Positions 22,901 to 34,200 of a DNA stretch of 64,000 nucleotides are shown here, one piece after another. A model generated the notes under the pieces. The model was not told where the DNA came from, did no database searches, and was given only the letters and a program-made list of their open reading frames with translations. This DNA comes from Nannochloropsis salina CCMP1776. Taxonomy: Eukaryota; Sar; Eustigmatophyceae; Eustigmatales; Monodopsidaceae. The stretch is from NCBI GenBank assembly GCA_004565275.1, contig SDOX01000071.1:25724-89723 (forward strand), given 5' to 3'. Made by a program: the position numbers and the translations under genes. The stretch's first letter is position 1. Each line of letters opens with the position of its first letter.

Positions 22901-25588
22901 GTCTTCCGGGATCTTGGTATCGCTTGGGTTTAAATCTTCCCTCCCTCCCCCCCTCCCTACCTCCCTACCTCCCTACCTCCCTTCTTCCCTCCACGTACCT
23001 GAACCAGGGGCACCGCCAGCGGGGAAGAGAGGGAGGTGGGGGAGGGAGGCAAGGAGGGGGAGAGGGATTGCCCGCGCAGGTTGTGCAAAATGGGGGTAGA
23101 GCAGGGGGGGGGGGAGGCAGGGGGGAGGACGAGGACGAGACAGAGGTCTGGGTGCTGCTGCCATTGACGTGGTGGAGCCGCTCCATAACGCGGACAAGGT
23201 CGAGGGCTGGCGGGAGGGAGAGAGGGAGGGAGGGCAAGGAGCACGCCTCTAGGGAAGGTTGATAGTCCAGCAACGACGGTCACGTCGTCCCCTCCTCCCT
23301 TTCTCCCTCCCTCCCTCCCTCCCTCCCTCCCTCCCCACCAAGCTTCCATTCGCCCGCCCGAGCACAGGCTAAGATGGCAGTATTGAAGGAAACGGCGTCG
23401 GGGGAAGGAGGGGGGAAGGGCGGGTCAGAGGGAGGGAGGGAGGACGAGGAGGAAGACGACAGAGGGGCGGTGGAGGAGGAGGAGGAGGAGGCAGAGGAGG
23501 AGGAAGGAGGGGCGGACGAGGGGGAGGAGAAGGCAAGCATGAAGGACAAGAGTTTGATCGTCTCCTCCACGCGCCCCACCAGGGCCCATGCCTGTGGAGG
23601 TGGAGGGGGGAGGGAGGGAGGGATGGATGGAGGAAAGGAGGGAGAAGAGGAGCAAGGTAATGAACAAAGCAGAGAGTTAAATACCGAGAGAGAAACCGAT
23701 TGCGCTTGCTTCTTGACGTGTCGAACAGTCCTTCCCCTATTACCCTCCCACCCACCCTCTTACCCTCCCTCCCTCCTTCCTTCCTTCCCTCGCACCTTCA
23801 AAGCTGCGTTGTAGCAGGCGAGGCCCGCCTCCCCCCCCAATTCTCCTCGCTGCAGCTGGCTCAAGATCTCCACAGCCTCCAACGGCCGGCCCGCGTTGGC
23901 GAGGGCGTCCATGACTGGAAGGAGGGCGGGAGGGAGGGAGGGAGGCGGAGTAAGAAATGGTGCCAAAGACACGTGAGGCGTTCTGCGGTAAGAAGGAAGA
24001 GAGGAACATTTTCCAAAGGGAAAGAGAGCGGGGACGAAAGGAAAGGGGAGGAGATAAGAGCGGCCGGAGCCGGCGAGCTGTTCACGCACCCAAGGCATGT
24101 TCGCGTTCACCGGGGACCAAGCCGCGCGCGCGCATGGAAAGGATGACGCTTTTGGCCTCCGAGCCTCGGGCGGCGACGGCGCAGGCGCGGAGCGTGTTTT
24201 GGTACATGGTCCGGGAGGGGGGGGTCGACTCTGATTGGAGGGGGGGGGGGGGGAAGGGGAGGGAGGGATGAGGATGGAGGCAGGCGGGATGGAGAGCGGG
24301 CGGGAGGAAGAAAGGAGGGAGGGAGGGAGGGAGGGAGGGAGGGAGGGAGGGAGGGGGGTGGCAGTGAGGGCGGGCCCCAGGAGGGAGCACGAGGCTCGGG
24401 ACGGTAGGGGATGGATGAAGGACAAGGGAGGGAGGACGGGGGCAGGTTTTACAAGAGTGAGGAATGTGGTAACAAGAGGGCACCGGCAGCGGACTTGCAG
24501 GGTAAGGGACGAGGGAGGGGGGGTGGGAGGGAGGGAGGGAGGGAGGGAGGGGGAAGAGCACGCACCTGGAGGCAGACCTCCCAGGCCCCTGTTTTGGCCA
24601 GGGTGTTCATGTAGACATTGAGGCAGAGGAGGTCGGGGGGGAGGGAGGGAGGGAGGAGGGCCTCCATCTGACCGAATACGTCCTGAGCTTCACGTGCGCC
24701 GTTGGGGAGGTGCTGAAAGAGGGAGGAAAGGGAGGGCGGGGGGGGCAAGAAGGGAGGGAGGGAAGGGAACGTCAAGAGAAAGAGAGGTGGAGTGGCACGC
24801 GCGGCTGAGGGGGGGAGGTGGAAAGGGAAGGCAGGATTGACGAAACGAAAGGAGGGGCCCGGGGCCCGAATACGACAGTCAATAGCGCTCACCTTGCATG
24901 CCTGCAGGCGCTTCGTGAAAGCGATCAGTGTCGCCTCTGCCTGGCTGGCCTTTTTCTTCCTCCCCGTGGAGGGTGGGGGAGAGGAAGCGGCTCGACGCGT
25001 GCCACCATGACCTGGTGTCCCATGATGAGGCAGGGGCCGGTGTGCGGCGCTGAGGTTGGGCACAGAGAGAGGCGAGGTGATGGGAGGGGAGAGAACTTGC
25101 GTTTGCGGGGGGGGGGAGGGCCTTGGGTGGGAGGAGAGGAGGAGGAGGAGGAGGAAGAGGAGGAAGAGGAGGAAGAGGAGGAAGAGGAGGAGGAGGAGGA
25201 GGAGGAGGAGGAGGAGGAGGAGGAGGGCGGCCGAGAGGGGGAGGGGAGGGTCTGTAGGGACGGTGACGCGGGATTTGGGGGGTAGGAGGTGAGGCTCAGC
25301 GTGATGCGGCGTTTCCAAGAGCTGCTTCGGCTGCCGGTTGTGACGCGGCTCGGTCGAGTGCGCCTGGCGATGGCAGCAACTTCCAGGACCTTCTCTCGGG
25401 CTGAGGAGAGGAGGGAGAAGGCGGGAGGGAAGGAGAAAGCATGCGTAGGGTGGAGGAGGAGGAGGAGGACGAGGAGAAGGCGGGTTGGAAGAAGGAAGAG
25501 GGAGGCCAAAGACTGCTTCTTCTTGGGGGCTCCAAGTGTCCAAAAGGCTAGGGGCAGTGGCGGTGGTAGTGGCGGTGATAAAACGCAC
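19937..25588 (-). CDS. Pentatricopeptide-repeat (PPR) protein, interrupted by an assembly gap
   Basis: A many-exon gene whose exons encode degenerate 35-residue helical-pair repeats. In transcript order: ATLIAFTKRLQACK; PDLLCLNVYMNTLAKTGAWE; SRTMYQNTLRACAVAARGSE; VMDALANAGRPLEAVEILSQ; ETIKLLSFMLAF; PDAVSFNTAILACARAGEWK; PDSISFNLAIIAAGQ; PDTAIALLRRMTEE; AEALALVREMQEKS; FCRAGRYMDAVALLRSLPR; ALELIITWMGKAGLWGEALR; DAEGMYQTLRVLRTKGW. PDxxxFNxxIxAxxxAG is the PPR consensus. PPR proteins bind organellar RNA in a sequence-specific way. The N-terminus (Met at 25588, MRFITATTTATAPSLLDTW) is Ser/Thr-rich and could be an organelle transit sequence; an earlier start near 25764 cannot be excluded. The last exon ends ...EEAIGRSRT with TGA at 19937-19939. 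A 100-N gap falls inside an intron or repeat region. The target RNA is unknown. Confidence 0.85.
20958..21014 (-). other. 57-bp intron made almost only of (CCCT)n
   Basis: Between exons ending ALRLLHDE and beginning near AAIPDG of the PPR gene. It starts GTGAGATGCC, runs through CCCT units and ends CTTCTCAG. It shows that the microsatellite can serve as almost the whole intron and its polypyrimidine tract. Confidence 0.75.
21745..21844. other. Assembly gap (100 N)
   Basis: Exactly 100 N bases, the usual placeholder for a gap of unknown size, directly after a (GGGA)n run. PPR exons of the same strand lie on both sides, which supports the join. Confidence 0.98.
22199..22263. repeat. (GGGA/GAGA)n microsatellite
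   Basis: A purine array on the plus strand in a PPR-gene intron, pyrimidine-rich in the transcript, directly upstream of the exon with PDTAIALLRRM. Confidence 0.85.
24310..24353. repeat. (GGGA)n microsatellite
   Basis: Eleven uninterrupted GGGA units on the plus strand inside a PPR-gene intron. Confidence 0.9.
25133..25227. repeat. (GAG/GAA)n trinucleotide array
   Basis: About 30 GAG/GAA triplets on the plus strand. If transcribed with the PPR gene it reads as CTC/TTC, coding a poly-Leu or poly-Ser run depending on frame, or lies in the first intron. It is not reliable evidence of protein. Confidence 0.85.
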
Positions 25589-26998
25589 GCCTCTTCCGTG
25601 TCTCTGTGTCTTCTTCTTGTCCTTCTTCTTCGCTCATCGCTTTCCACTGCATGGCAGGAGCGGGCGGCGCGAGGCATTCTGCCCGGTTGAAGCGCGCAAG
25701 GTGGGGAAATTAAAGAGTGCAAGCAGTCTTCATGAGCTATGTGTTCTGGAAGTGGTTCCGGCACACGTCCTGTACTAATGTCCCGAGCTGATAGAATCGC
25801 GAGACACTTATAGAGGATGATGCTGCCTGTTTAATGAGACAGCAATGTGGAGGCGAAGGACTCACGGGGCACTTGATTGAGAGCCAGCACCGAGGAGGTA
25901 TTCTGCCCCGTCAGGAAAATTTATCCTCAGAAGACTTTGCGTAGCCCTGTCAACGTGGTGATGAAAAAATGGTAATGTTGATGTTGATTAACATGAAAGA
26001 GCATTTTGACTCAGTTCTTTGCAGGTCCAAGGCAGCAGGTCTAAGTGAAAGTCGGACAGTCCTCGTGATAAAATGGAACCGTGTGTCACGAAGCCAGTAG
26101 TATCCTGAAGTGAAAATGTCATAATAAAATTGTATCCAGCATCGGCAGTGCAAATGAGCGACCCACAATCCCCGCCCTCCTCACGCCACGCTCGCATCAT
26201 GCACAACCCGATGACAAAGTGTGGCAATCGAGCAGGCATAACGCTAAGACTTGAGGTGGGATTCCGAAATGCTTCTCTCTGTGGATGCGCGTCACAGAAT
26301 GCGTTGTTAGACGAAGCCGAGGGCGGGGCGGAGGGCGGGGCGGAGGGCGGGGCGGAGGGCGGGAAGGAGGGCGGGCGAAGGGGCAATGACGAGTTGGACT
26401 CGCGCCGGCGCACTCTCCCCTGTAGCGATGAGATTTTAGGCTCGCCTAAGTGCATTACCGTGGCTGACGAGAGCGATTAGGACACCATGAGATCCAGCTG
26501 CGCAAGTTCTTCTGTAGCCATGGTGTGTTCATGAGGGTGCGCGGGTGTAATTTGATTCTAGGCCTTGCGAGAGTATCCTGGTGGTGGGGACTGTATCTTT
26601 TAGCTCGTACGTGGCGTGGTTGCAGTCTTGGAAAAGGCTTTATCTTTTCTCGATCGCCTTCTCACTGCCACATCCTCTGGTCACGATTGCGATCGTACGT
26701 CGGCTTCCGACGCCCGTGTCCTGCCTCCCCTGTCCAAGTCCACATTGTCACGTGCGTATTCCCCACAAACTTGCTATGTCGATGCTTTTGGTCGTAACGT
26801 GAACGGTGTCGACGCATGCACGTGTGACGACGTACGGCGGCACATGTCGTCTCCTCCCTGTAGAGCATGAGCATCCTCAGCAGAAGGGGGGCTGCTTTCC
26901 AATTTCTGAGTCGATTTGCCCATGTTTTTGACACAAGTAACCTCGTCCCCCCGCACATACACTGTCGTCTTTGCACCTTGACAGACATATATTCTCAG
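25589..26998. other. Divergent intergenic spacer
   Basis: Between the PPR start (minus) and the Thf1 start (plus), so it should contain both promoters and 5' leaders. A frame in phase with Thf1 stays open from 26867, but the Met at 26999 begins a proper signal peptide and is preferred. A GC-rich minisatellite sits at 26320. No other gene is recognised. Confidence 0.5.
26320..26376. repeat. 12-bp GC-rich minisatellite
   Basis: Four to five copies of AGGGCGGGGCGG, the last ones diverged, in the PPR/Thf1 spacer. Each unit contains a GC-box-like GGGCGG. This is noted as sequence only; no regulator is implied. Confidence 0.85.
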
Positions 26999-29916
26999 AT
27001 GGCTCCCTCAAGACCGATGGTGGTGGCGGCCACCCTACTCATCAGCGGGGCTTCCGCCTTCCTTGCTCCAGTTTCGACCCCTTCCTCCTCGAGGTAAGTA
27101 TCGCATGAACAGCGACTGAAGGCAATATATATAGCACGAATGGAATGGATTATGGATATAACGGGGGTGGTTGTGGCGAGTTTCGCTGTTCAAAAACCCT
27201 GAGTGCGCGCGGCTAGGAGGGAGAAATTTATTTCAATGATATCATTTTTACGTTCAGACACGGGTATCTGCATCATTTTAGTCTTTCGCTCCCCCTCTTC
27301 TTCACTGTTCGACCTTTGCTCACTCCATTGTGCCCACTTTTCGATTAACAACGCACAGATTGTACGCGTCTGATGGCATGGCTTTGACCACGGAGACCCG
27401 ACGGCCCTCGAGCCTCGACCTCAGCCAGATGACGGTACGCGCATGGCATGGTCCCACGGGCCCACTTTCCGCCTCATATCTTTCCTTATTTGTTTTGTAG
27501 CGCATGGGTGTCAATACTTATTGGCGTAGTCGTGTGGATTTGCTTAGGGACTTTTTGATCCATGCCTTGGGCCCCCATCTTGTCGCTTCACCTCCCCACA
27601 CCCCTCCTCACCCATCTTTCCCTCCTTCACGCCGCACAGGTCCACGCGGGACGCGATGCCTTGCTTCAGTTTCAAGACAAGCGCAAGACCAAGGGGGAAG
27701 CTTTCGGTAGGAGAGGAGGGAAAGAGGGAGGGAAGAAATAAGGGAGGGTTGACGAGGGAGTGTAGGAATAGCGGGGGCTCATCACTTACGTGATGGATAG
27801 TTTCCGGCCGACGAGGATCTAATAATCGAATATTTTTTCCCCGTCTTCTTCCTTAGACGCGGTCCACGAGCCTGTGGAGTCCACCATGAAGCGCTTTAAC
27901 AACCTCTACGGCCGCCCCGTCATCCCCTTCTATCGCACCACGCTCTATGAGCTTGTCCAGGTCAGTTTCTCCTCATTTCCCTCTCTATCTCTTTCTCACT
28001 CTCTCTCTTTTTCTCGCTCTGGTCTCTCTCCCTCCGCGCTTGCTCATTTCTAGACTTGACAGCGCGTCGGCGAGCCGTTCCTACCTCCCTCCCCCCTTCC
28101 ATCCCTCTTTCCCTCCTCTACCCTTTTCTTCCGCATGCCGTGTAACCTGCCATGCCGTCCTAGTCACGTTTTATATTTTGACCTGCGCGAAAGTTTATAT
28201 GACGAGCGATCAACTCGGCACAGCCCGCTTATTACCTCTCATCTCTTACCTTCCTCCCTCCCTCCCTTCCGCCCTCCCTCCCTCCCTCCCTCCCTTCCTC
28301 CCTGACCATTAGACGGGCCACCTCGCCGTCACGGACGCCACTTTCATGTACACACATTTTTTCGCCTACGGCTTCATCTTCGCCTTCCAGAATGTCTTCA
28401 AGGGATACCCGGTGGCCAACGAATGGGAGGCCCTCTTCGAGGCGGCGGTACGCCCTCCCTCCCTCCATCCTTCCCTCCCTCCCTCCCTCCCTCCCTCCCT
28501 TTTCCTTTTTAAATCCATGACTCCCCGCGGAAGTTCCTGCCAATGGCAAGCTAGAGTGGCATCTGCCCTCCATGTCTCCCTCTTTCCCCTCCGGCTCCCC
28601 TTGACTTCTTCCTCCCTCCCTCCCTCCCTCCCTCCCTCCCTTCCTCTCTCCTTAAGGCCAAGAGCGCAAAGCTGGACCCTGCTAAGCTTCGCACGGATGC
28701 AGCGGCTCTCCAGGCCTACATGGACAGTGGGAAGACTCAGGATGACTTCGTTCGCGCCATTTCTAGTCCCAACGAATGTAGGTGTGGGGACAGCCACGGG
28801 TGGAGAAAGGGATGCGCTACTTCGCACTCGATGGGAAAATGGTGCACAACGTCATGTGTCGGTTCCGAACAAGAGGCCTTACCTCCCTCCCTTCCTTCCT
28901 CCCTCCCTCCCTCTTCCCCTCCCTTCTCCACAGCGGACCCGGTGGAGAAGGAGATCGCGGCCATCGCCAAGGCCAGCTCCTTCCTCCCTGAGCGTTACTT
29001 CTCCTTCGGCCTCTGCAAGACGATGGAGGCGCTGGGTGTCGAGGTGCGTGCAGAGGGAGCCATCGACACGCGCCGCCCTGTCGCTGATTGTTGTCGTCAC
29101 GCGAGGTTCCTCTTTCCTCCCCTGTCCTTCTCACCTTCGTTCCCTTCCTCCCGTTCTCCCTTTCTCCTCCAGGTCAACTGGGATTCGATCAAGACGTGGT
29201 GCGAGAAGTTGAATATGGACGAGTCGCGAACACAGCTGGACTGGGACCTGCTGGATCGGTACGTCCTCTTCTCCTCCCTACCTCCCTCCCTTCCTTTCGT
29301 CCTCCCTCCCTCTTTCCCTCCCTTCCTTCCTGCCTTTCTTGCGTGCAAGGGTTCTTTGCTATCTCATCTTGTGGTGATGGCGACCAAAGTTTTATTCTAT
29401 ATCAGCCCACCCACTCCTACCTTTCCATCCACCCTCCCTCCCTCTCTCCCACCCTTCCTCCCTCCCTTCCCTTCTCCCTATCTATCCCTCAGATCGATGA
29501 AGAAGCTAGGTGACCTGGAACTGCTGATGAAGCAGGTGGAGATTCGCGAGAAGAAGCGCCTGGCCGAGCGATTGGAGGAGAAGGCGAAGAAGGTGGGTAT
29601 TCCCTTTTCCCTCATCGGTGGTCTTCAGGGCATCCCCCTTTCTCTTCTCGGTTCGCTTGTCTTTCCTACGTTTCTTTCTTCTTGTCTCGATGAGGATCGT
29701 CTTGACCCTTTGTACAGGATCCTTGCCGGTCGCTTGTTCTTCGACCCTCCCCTTCTCGCATACCCTCCTTTCCTCCTCTCAACGACTTACCTTGCCTCCA
29801 CCCCTCCTTCCTTTATTCTCTTTATCTAGACGGCAGAGATGGCCGCAGTCTCTCTGGCGGCGTCCTCCTCGATGTCAACACCTGTGGAGGGGAAGGAACC
29901 CGCCATGGCCAATTAA
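26999..29916 (+). CDS. THF1: Thylakoid formation protein Thf1/Psb29, plastid-targeted
   Basis: Ten exons: 26999-27093, 27359-27434, 27640-27706, 27857-27960, 28313-28447, 28657-28777, 28934-29043, 29173-29258, 29493-29592, 29830-29916. They total 981 nt, in phase throughout, giving 326 aa. The N-terminus MAPSRPMVVAATLLISGASA then FLAP is a signal peptide ending in the ASAF-type motif that directs heterokont proteins through the ER into the complex plastid; RRPSSLD follows as transit peptide. The mature part carries Thf1 features: FNNLYGRPVIPFYRTTLYEL, FAYGFIFAFQNVFKGYPV, and a C-terminal charged helix (IREKKRLAERLEEKAKK). In plants and cyanobacteria Thf1/Psb29 acts in photosystem II assembly and repair with FtsH proteases, and in thylakoid formation. 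One acceptor is AAG rather than CAG or TAG. Introns contain CCCT arrays before acceptors. Confidence 0.93.
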
Positions 29917-31260
29917 GCGCGCGGGCGGCATGTCGAGGGGGCGGAAAGGGGACACAAGCGACGGACGTGGTGGCGGACGACCCATGTACTAGATTAGACG
30001 ATGGTGACGCTGGGGAGGAAGACGATAACAGGGGGTTGGGGACAGGAAAACGAGTGAGGGAGGTGGGGGTGGAGGCCATACAGTACCCTGATGCCGAGGG
30101 AGGGGTGGGGGCTCCTGAAATTGAAATGGAGGAGGCGACAAAGGCTCGGGAGAGGAGACAGGAATCGGCGACAGGAATGGAAATGGAAGGAGAAGGGAAC
30201 GTTTAATTGTTTTTGTCATGCCTGTGTGCGCAGGGAAACGGAGGGAGGAGGGGGAAGGAGGCGAGCGGAGGAAAAGCTTTCCGCCCTTGAAAGTGCTCAT
30301 GCTAGTTGCACAAAGTTGACGGCAAGTAAAAAACTCAAAAAAGGACCGGTGGGAAAAGGGCGCGCGTGAAGGCGGGAAAGGCTTATAGTGGTGGGAAAGT
30401 GTGAGGCTGGGGGAAGTTAGCAGCGACCTGAGGAGCGACAGTAGGGCCCGAGCCAGAGATTCGGTGTCTCCCTCCTTAAACACACAAGGGCGCCCGTTCT
30501 ACACACAGAGAAAAGAGTCTTTAGCCCGCAGAGAGACTGCCAGCAGCTGTGTGAGTGGTGGGAGGGGGTGGCGTGTGTGGTGGGGATGGGAGGAGAGAGA
30601 GAGGAAGTTCAGGGACGAAGGACGCGTGTGGGAGAGGGAGGAAGCCGCAACAGCACGGGGTTTTAAAACAATGAATTGGACGACCACCTTCACGTTCGCT
30701 ATGTTGGATAACTTTTTCGTCGCTGTTTTGGACGCTTTCTCTTCTTCACTCCTTCAAGGGAAAGCGTCCTCTTATGGCAGCCCCAGGGGTCGCGTGCTTC
30801 CCACACTACCGTCATGCGCCGTGGTGTGGCTTCAGCAGCACTGACCTCCCTTACAATTATACTTGCATTGTACATTTCCACCGCTATCAAATCATTTAAT
30901 TGATCGGTAACCAGCCGGGGGGCGGCGGAGGCATGAGATCCTCTTATTGCATTCGTGACGCAGCACACGCTCATAACGAACCCCGACTCGCCCTAACACA
31001 CCTGACTGCAAGCGCATTAAGACATGTCATACCTCTAATCATGTTATAACTATTCCCGTTCCACGTCAACCCCCTTCAGTGTACACCCTCTATGCCCACC
31101 CTCCGCCTACCATGCGCATCGATCCGGAAATCCACACCTTCGGTCCTGTCTATCACTAGGCTCTCTGCACAAATAACTGAGTGGGCTACCAAGAATCCAC
31201 AAGCAAGGGCACACACAGGCAATCCTCATGGCAAAGACGAGGCTTGGTTTCCTATGGCCT
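29917..31260. other. Convergent intergenic spacer
   Basis: Between the 3' ends of Thf1 (plus) and the kinase-Nudix gene (minus). The first 700 bp are purine-rich on the plus strand, and the rest is mixed. I see no gene, repeat or RNA. Confidence 0.5.
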
Positions 31261-34200
31261 TCAACCGGCGTCCTCCGTCCCAAAGTAGAACCCGCCTTTT
31301 GATTCCCGACTTGGTTCGGCCATTTTTTTGTCGATGAAAGCCCCGCGGAGCAGGTGGCAGATCTCGATGTAGTGTTCGTGATCTGCGTCCACAGCGCCGT
31401 GTCGCACCGCGAAGTCGAGGACTGTGAGGGCCGCGTTGGGTTTCCAAAGGCTGAGCTCGTGCTCTGAGGGGGAAACGGGAGTGAAACAAGGAGGAAAAGA
31501 GGGTTTGAAGTGGAAAAAAGACTAATGAGGCAGGCGGAAGCACTCAGAGAGTGGGAAAATGATGCCATGGATGAGAGGATCGATGTGTGAGGCAATCTCG
31601 ATTATCATGAAATCAAGAAGCGCAAACCAATGGAGACACTACCAGACTACGCCCCATTCCCTCCCTTTTGCCTGCCGTGCCTTTCCCCCGACCGTCTTCC
31701 CACCCAGCCCTTTCCCCCTCCCTCCCGTTTGCATACCGAGGCTGTGCAACGCCTCTGACAGAGGCATCAGGTGAAACGACTCCACCTCCCCGTCGCCGTT
31801 GTAAGGGATGAAGGAGGGCGGGAGCTCGAGGTCGAAGACGTTGAGGAGCTTGGTGGAGAGGCCGTGTTTGGTCTGGTACCTACAGAAAGGAAGGGAGGGA
31901 GGGAGGGGGGAAGGGAGAACAAAGCGAGCATGCACGAATGAGGCTTTTAAAGCATTTTCTACCCACACGAGGAAAACAACATGACGAAATATTCTTCGCA
32001 GTTTTCCTTTCCTCCGTCTTTCCCGCTCCTACCTATAGGAGATCATGCCCCCAGGGCGCAGGTTTTGCAAGAGCCCCCTTGGGATGCTGGCCTCCTCCTC
32101 CGCTTCCTTGACCGCATTCTCGAGAAAGGTGAGGCCGGACGGTTGGCCCCCTGCCGCCAAGACGTCGCGAAGGCCGGGGTAGGTGGCCTTGGAGGGAGAG
32201 CGGATGCCGACCCAAATGTGGAGGGAGGAGGCGGGGAAGGGAGGGGCGGAGGTCGAGGAGGAGGGGGAGGAAGAGGGGGAGGAAGGGGCGGGGAGGCGGA
32301 CGTAGCCGTTGATGTGCACCCCGTGGGTGGGGACACCGAATTTGATCATCGCGCCGCTTTGTCAGTTTGAGAGAGGAAAAGGGCGAAGAAGTAGAGAGAA
32401 AAGGGAAGGAAGAGTCAAGGCAGGCAAGGTAGGAAGCCTAGACCTGTATCACAACTGTGTGTGTAAGGCAGGCGGGCATTCTATCCATGACTCTGCTCTC
32501 CATATGCCGCTCCTTCTTCCCTCCTCTCCAACCCCTCTCCCTTGCCCTCCTCGCCCCAGCCTTACCGCTCGATTTGAAAGAGCGGTGGTTCCTGGAAGTG
32601 GGGGGAGAGCATGGGCCGCACATCCATCAGCTCGTTCCGGATTTTTCCCTGTGGACGGACGGGAGGGGAATAAGCGGGGAGGGCGGGAGAGGGAGGAGCG
32701 AGGGACAGGGGAGGGACACAAAGGGAAAAGAGACAGGAGACGAGTCAAGGAGTGGAGGCGAGAGAAAATGAGCAAGCGTTCTTCAGATAGGAGAAAGGGA
32801 ACGCTTGGAGGAAGAACATGGACCATGTGGGCAAAAGAAATACGCTGCAATCCCTCCTTTCGCCCCTCCCTCATCCCCCTGCCCTCCTTCCTCCCCCTCC
32901 CCTCGCCTCACCTTGTGGATGACTTTGGCGGCGGTCAAGGCTTGGATCAAGTCGGCGATCGCTCTCGTGCGCTGGGAAGACGTCCGGGCCAGGGGTGCCA
33001 GCTCCACGTATCGGTCCAGTTCCACCTAGTCAGGGCCGAAGGCGGGAGTTGGTCTTTGCAATGCGAACAGGGCGCCGGTGAAGCCACAGGCAGGCATGCC
33101 CGTCTTGCTCTCCCTCATTCCTTCTGACCCTCCCTCCCTCCCTCCCTTCCTCCCCTCTAGTCCATATCCCTCGTAACGCACCTCGACGCCGCCACCCTGC
33201 TGGAGCAACGTCAGTTCAGAGGCAAATTCCCTGTGCGCGTACCCCACCAAGACGTCTTCCTCCTTCCCGTCCTTCCCTGCCGCTTCCCGTGGAAGGGAGA
33301 CGTAGACAGGCAGATAGTCGCCCAGGTTATACTGATTGCAGCTGAAAAGGGTGGGGGGAAAGAAAAGAGAGAGAGCGAAAAATAGGGTTCTGCTGAGCTT
33401 CAATGCACCTTCGCACCACCCCGACCACGGTTCGTCCCTCCCGCCCTTGTCCCTCGCCTACATTCTTCCCACCCACAGATTCTCCTTAACACTGCACGCC
33501 CGTGGGAAACCTCGTTTGCCCCATCGTACGGCTCCCACCAATTTTTTGCTCCCTCCCCTCCCTCCCTCCCGCCCTCCCTCCCTTCCTACCGTCGCACAAC
33601 CTCCAGCAGCCCTCCCCTCCCCTCCGCTTTGCTCTTCTCCTCCTCCTCCTTCGAAGGCGGCGGCACGTCGGGGATGAGATCCTCCGCATTGGGCTCATGG
33701 CGGGGTGCCACCTTGAGTGCATGTGAAACGAGGGAAACAGGGGGCAGGGACCGGAAGAAGAGGGAGCTCACTAAGGAGAGCTCGAGGGATCAGAGGAGAG
33801 AAGGAAAGAAAAGCCAACGAAGAGGAAATAGAAAGGGGGGGGAGCACACCTTGTGCGGATCACGGGCCAGACCCGCCGTGGTCAGAACCTCGCAAATGTC
33901 CGCAAGTACCTGGCACCAGAGGACGGAAGGGCGGGAGGGAACGGAAAGGGGGGGAGGAGACAAAGAGAACAGCGTCAGGTGTGCGAGCAGGTGTCTGCAT
34001 CGATGGACACAGGACAGGGTGCGTACTTCGAGCTCGTTCTTGGCCGAGTTGACCACGTGGTGGCGATCGGCATAGAGGCCGTAGATGGGCTGCGTCTGCT
34101 CCCTATAAATCTGGAGGCGACGTCTCTGAGGGGGAGGGGAGGGAGACAGGTGGGCAAGAAGAAGGGAGAGGGTGAAGGGGAAACAAAATGAAGGATAGGA

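Noticed and set aside
24925-25764. Poly-Ser/Leu frame in the first part of the PPR gene region
   Set aside because: It is the translation of a GAG/GAA trinucleotide array. It may be a leader or intron and was not used to define the protein.
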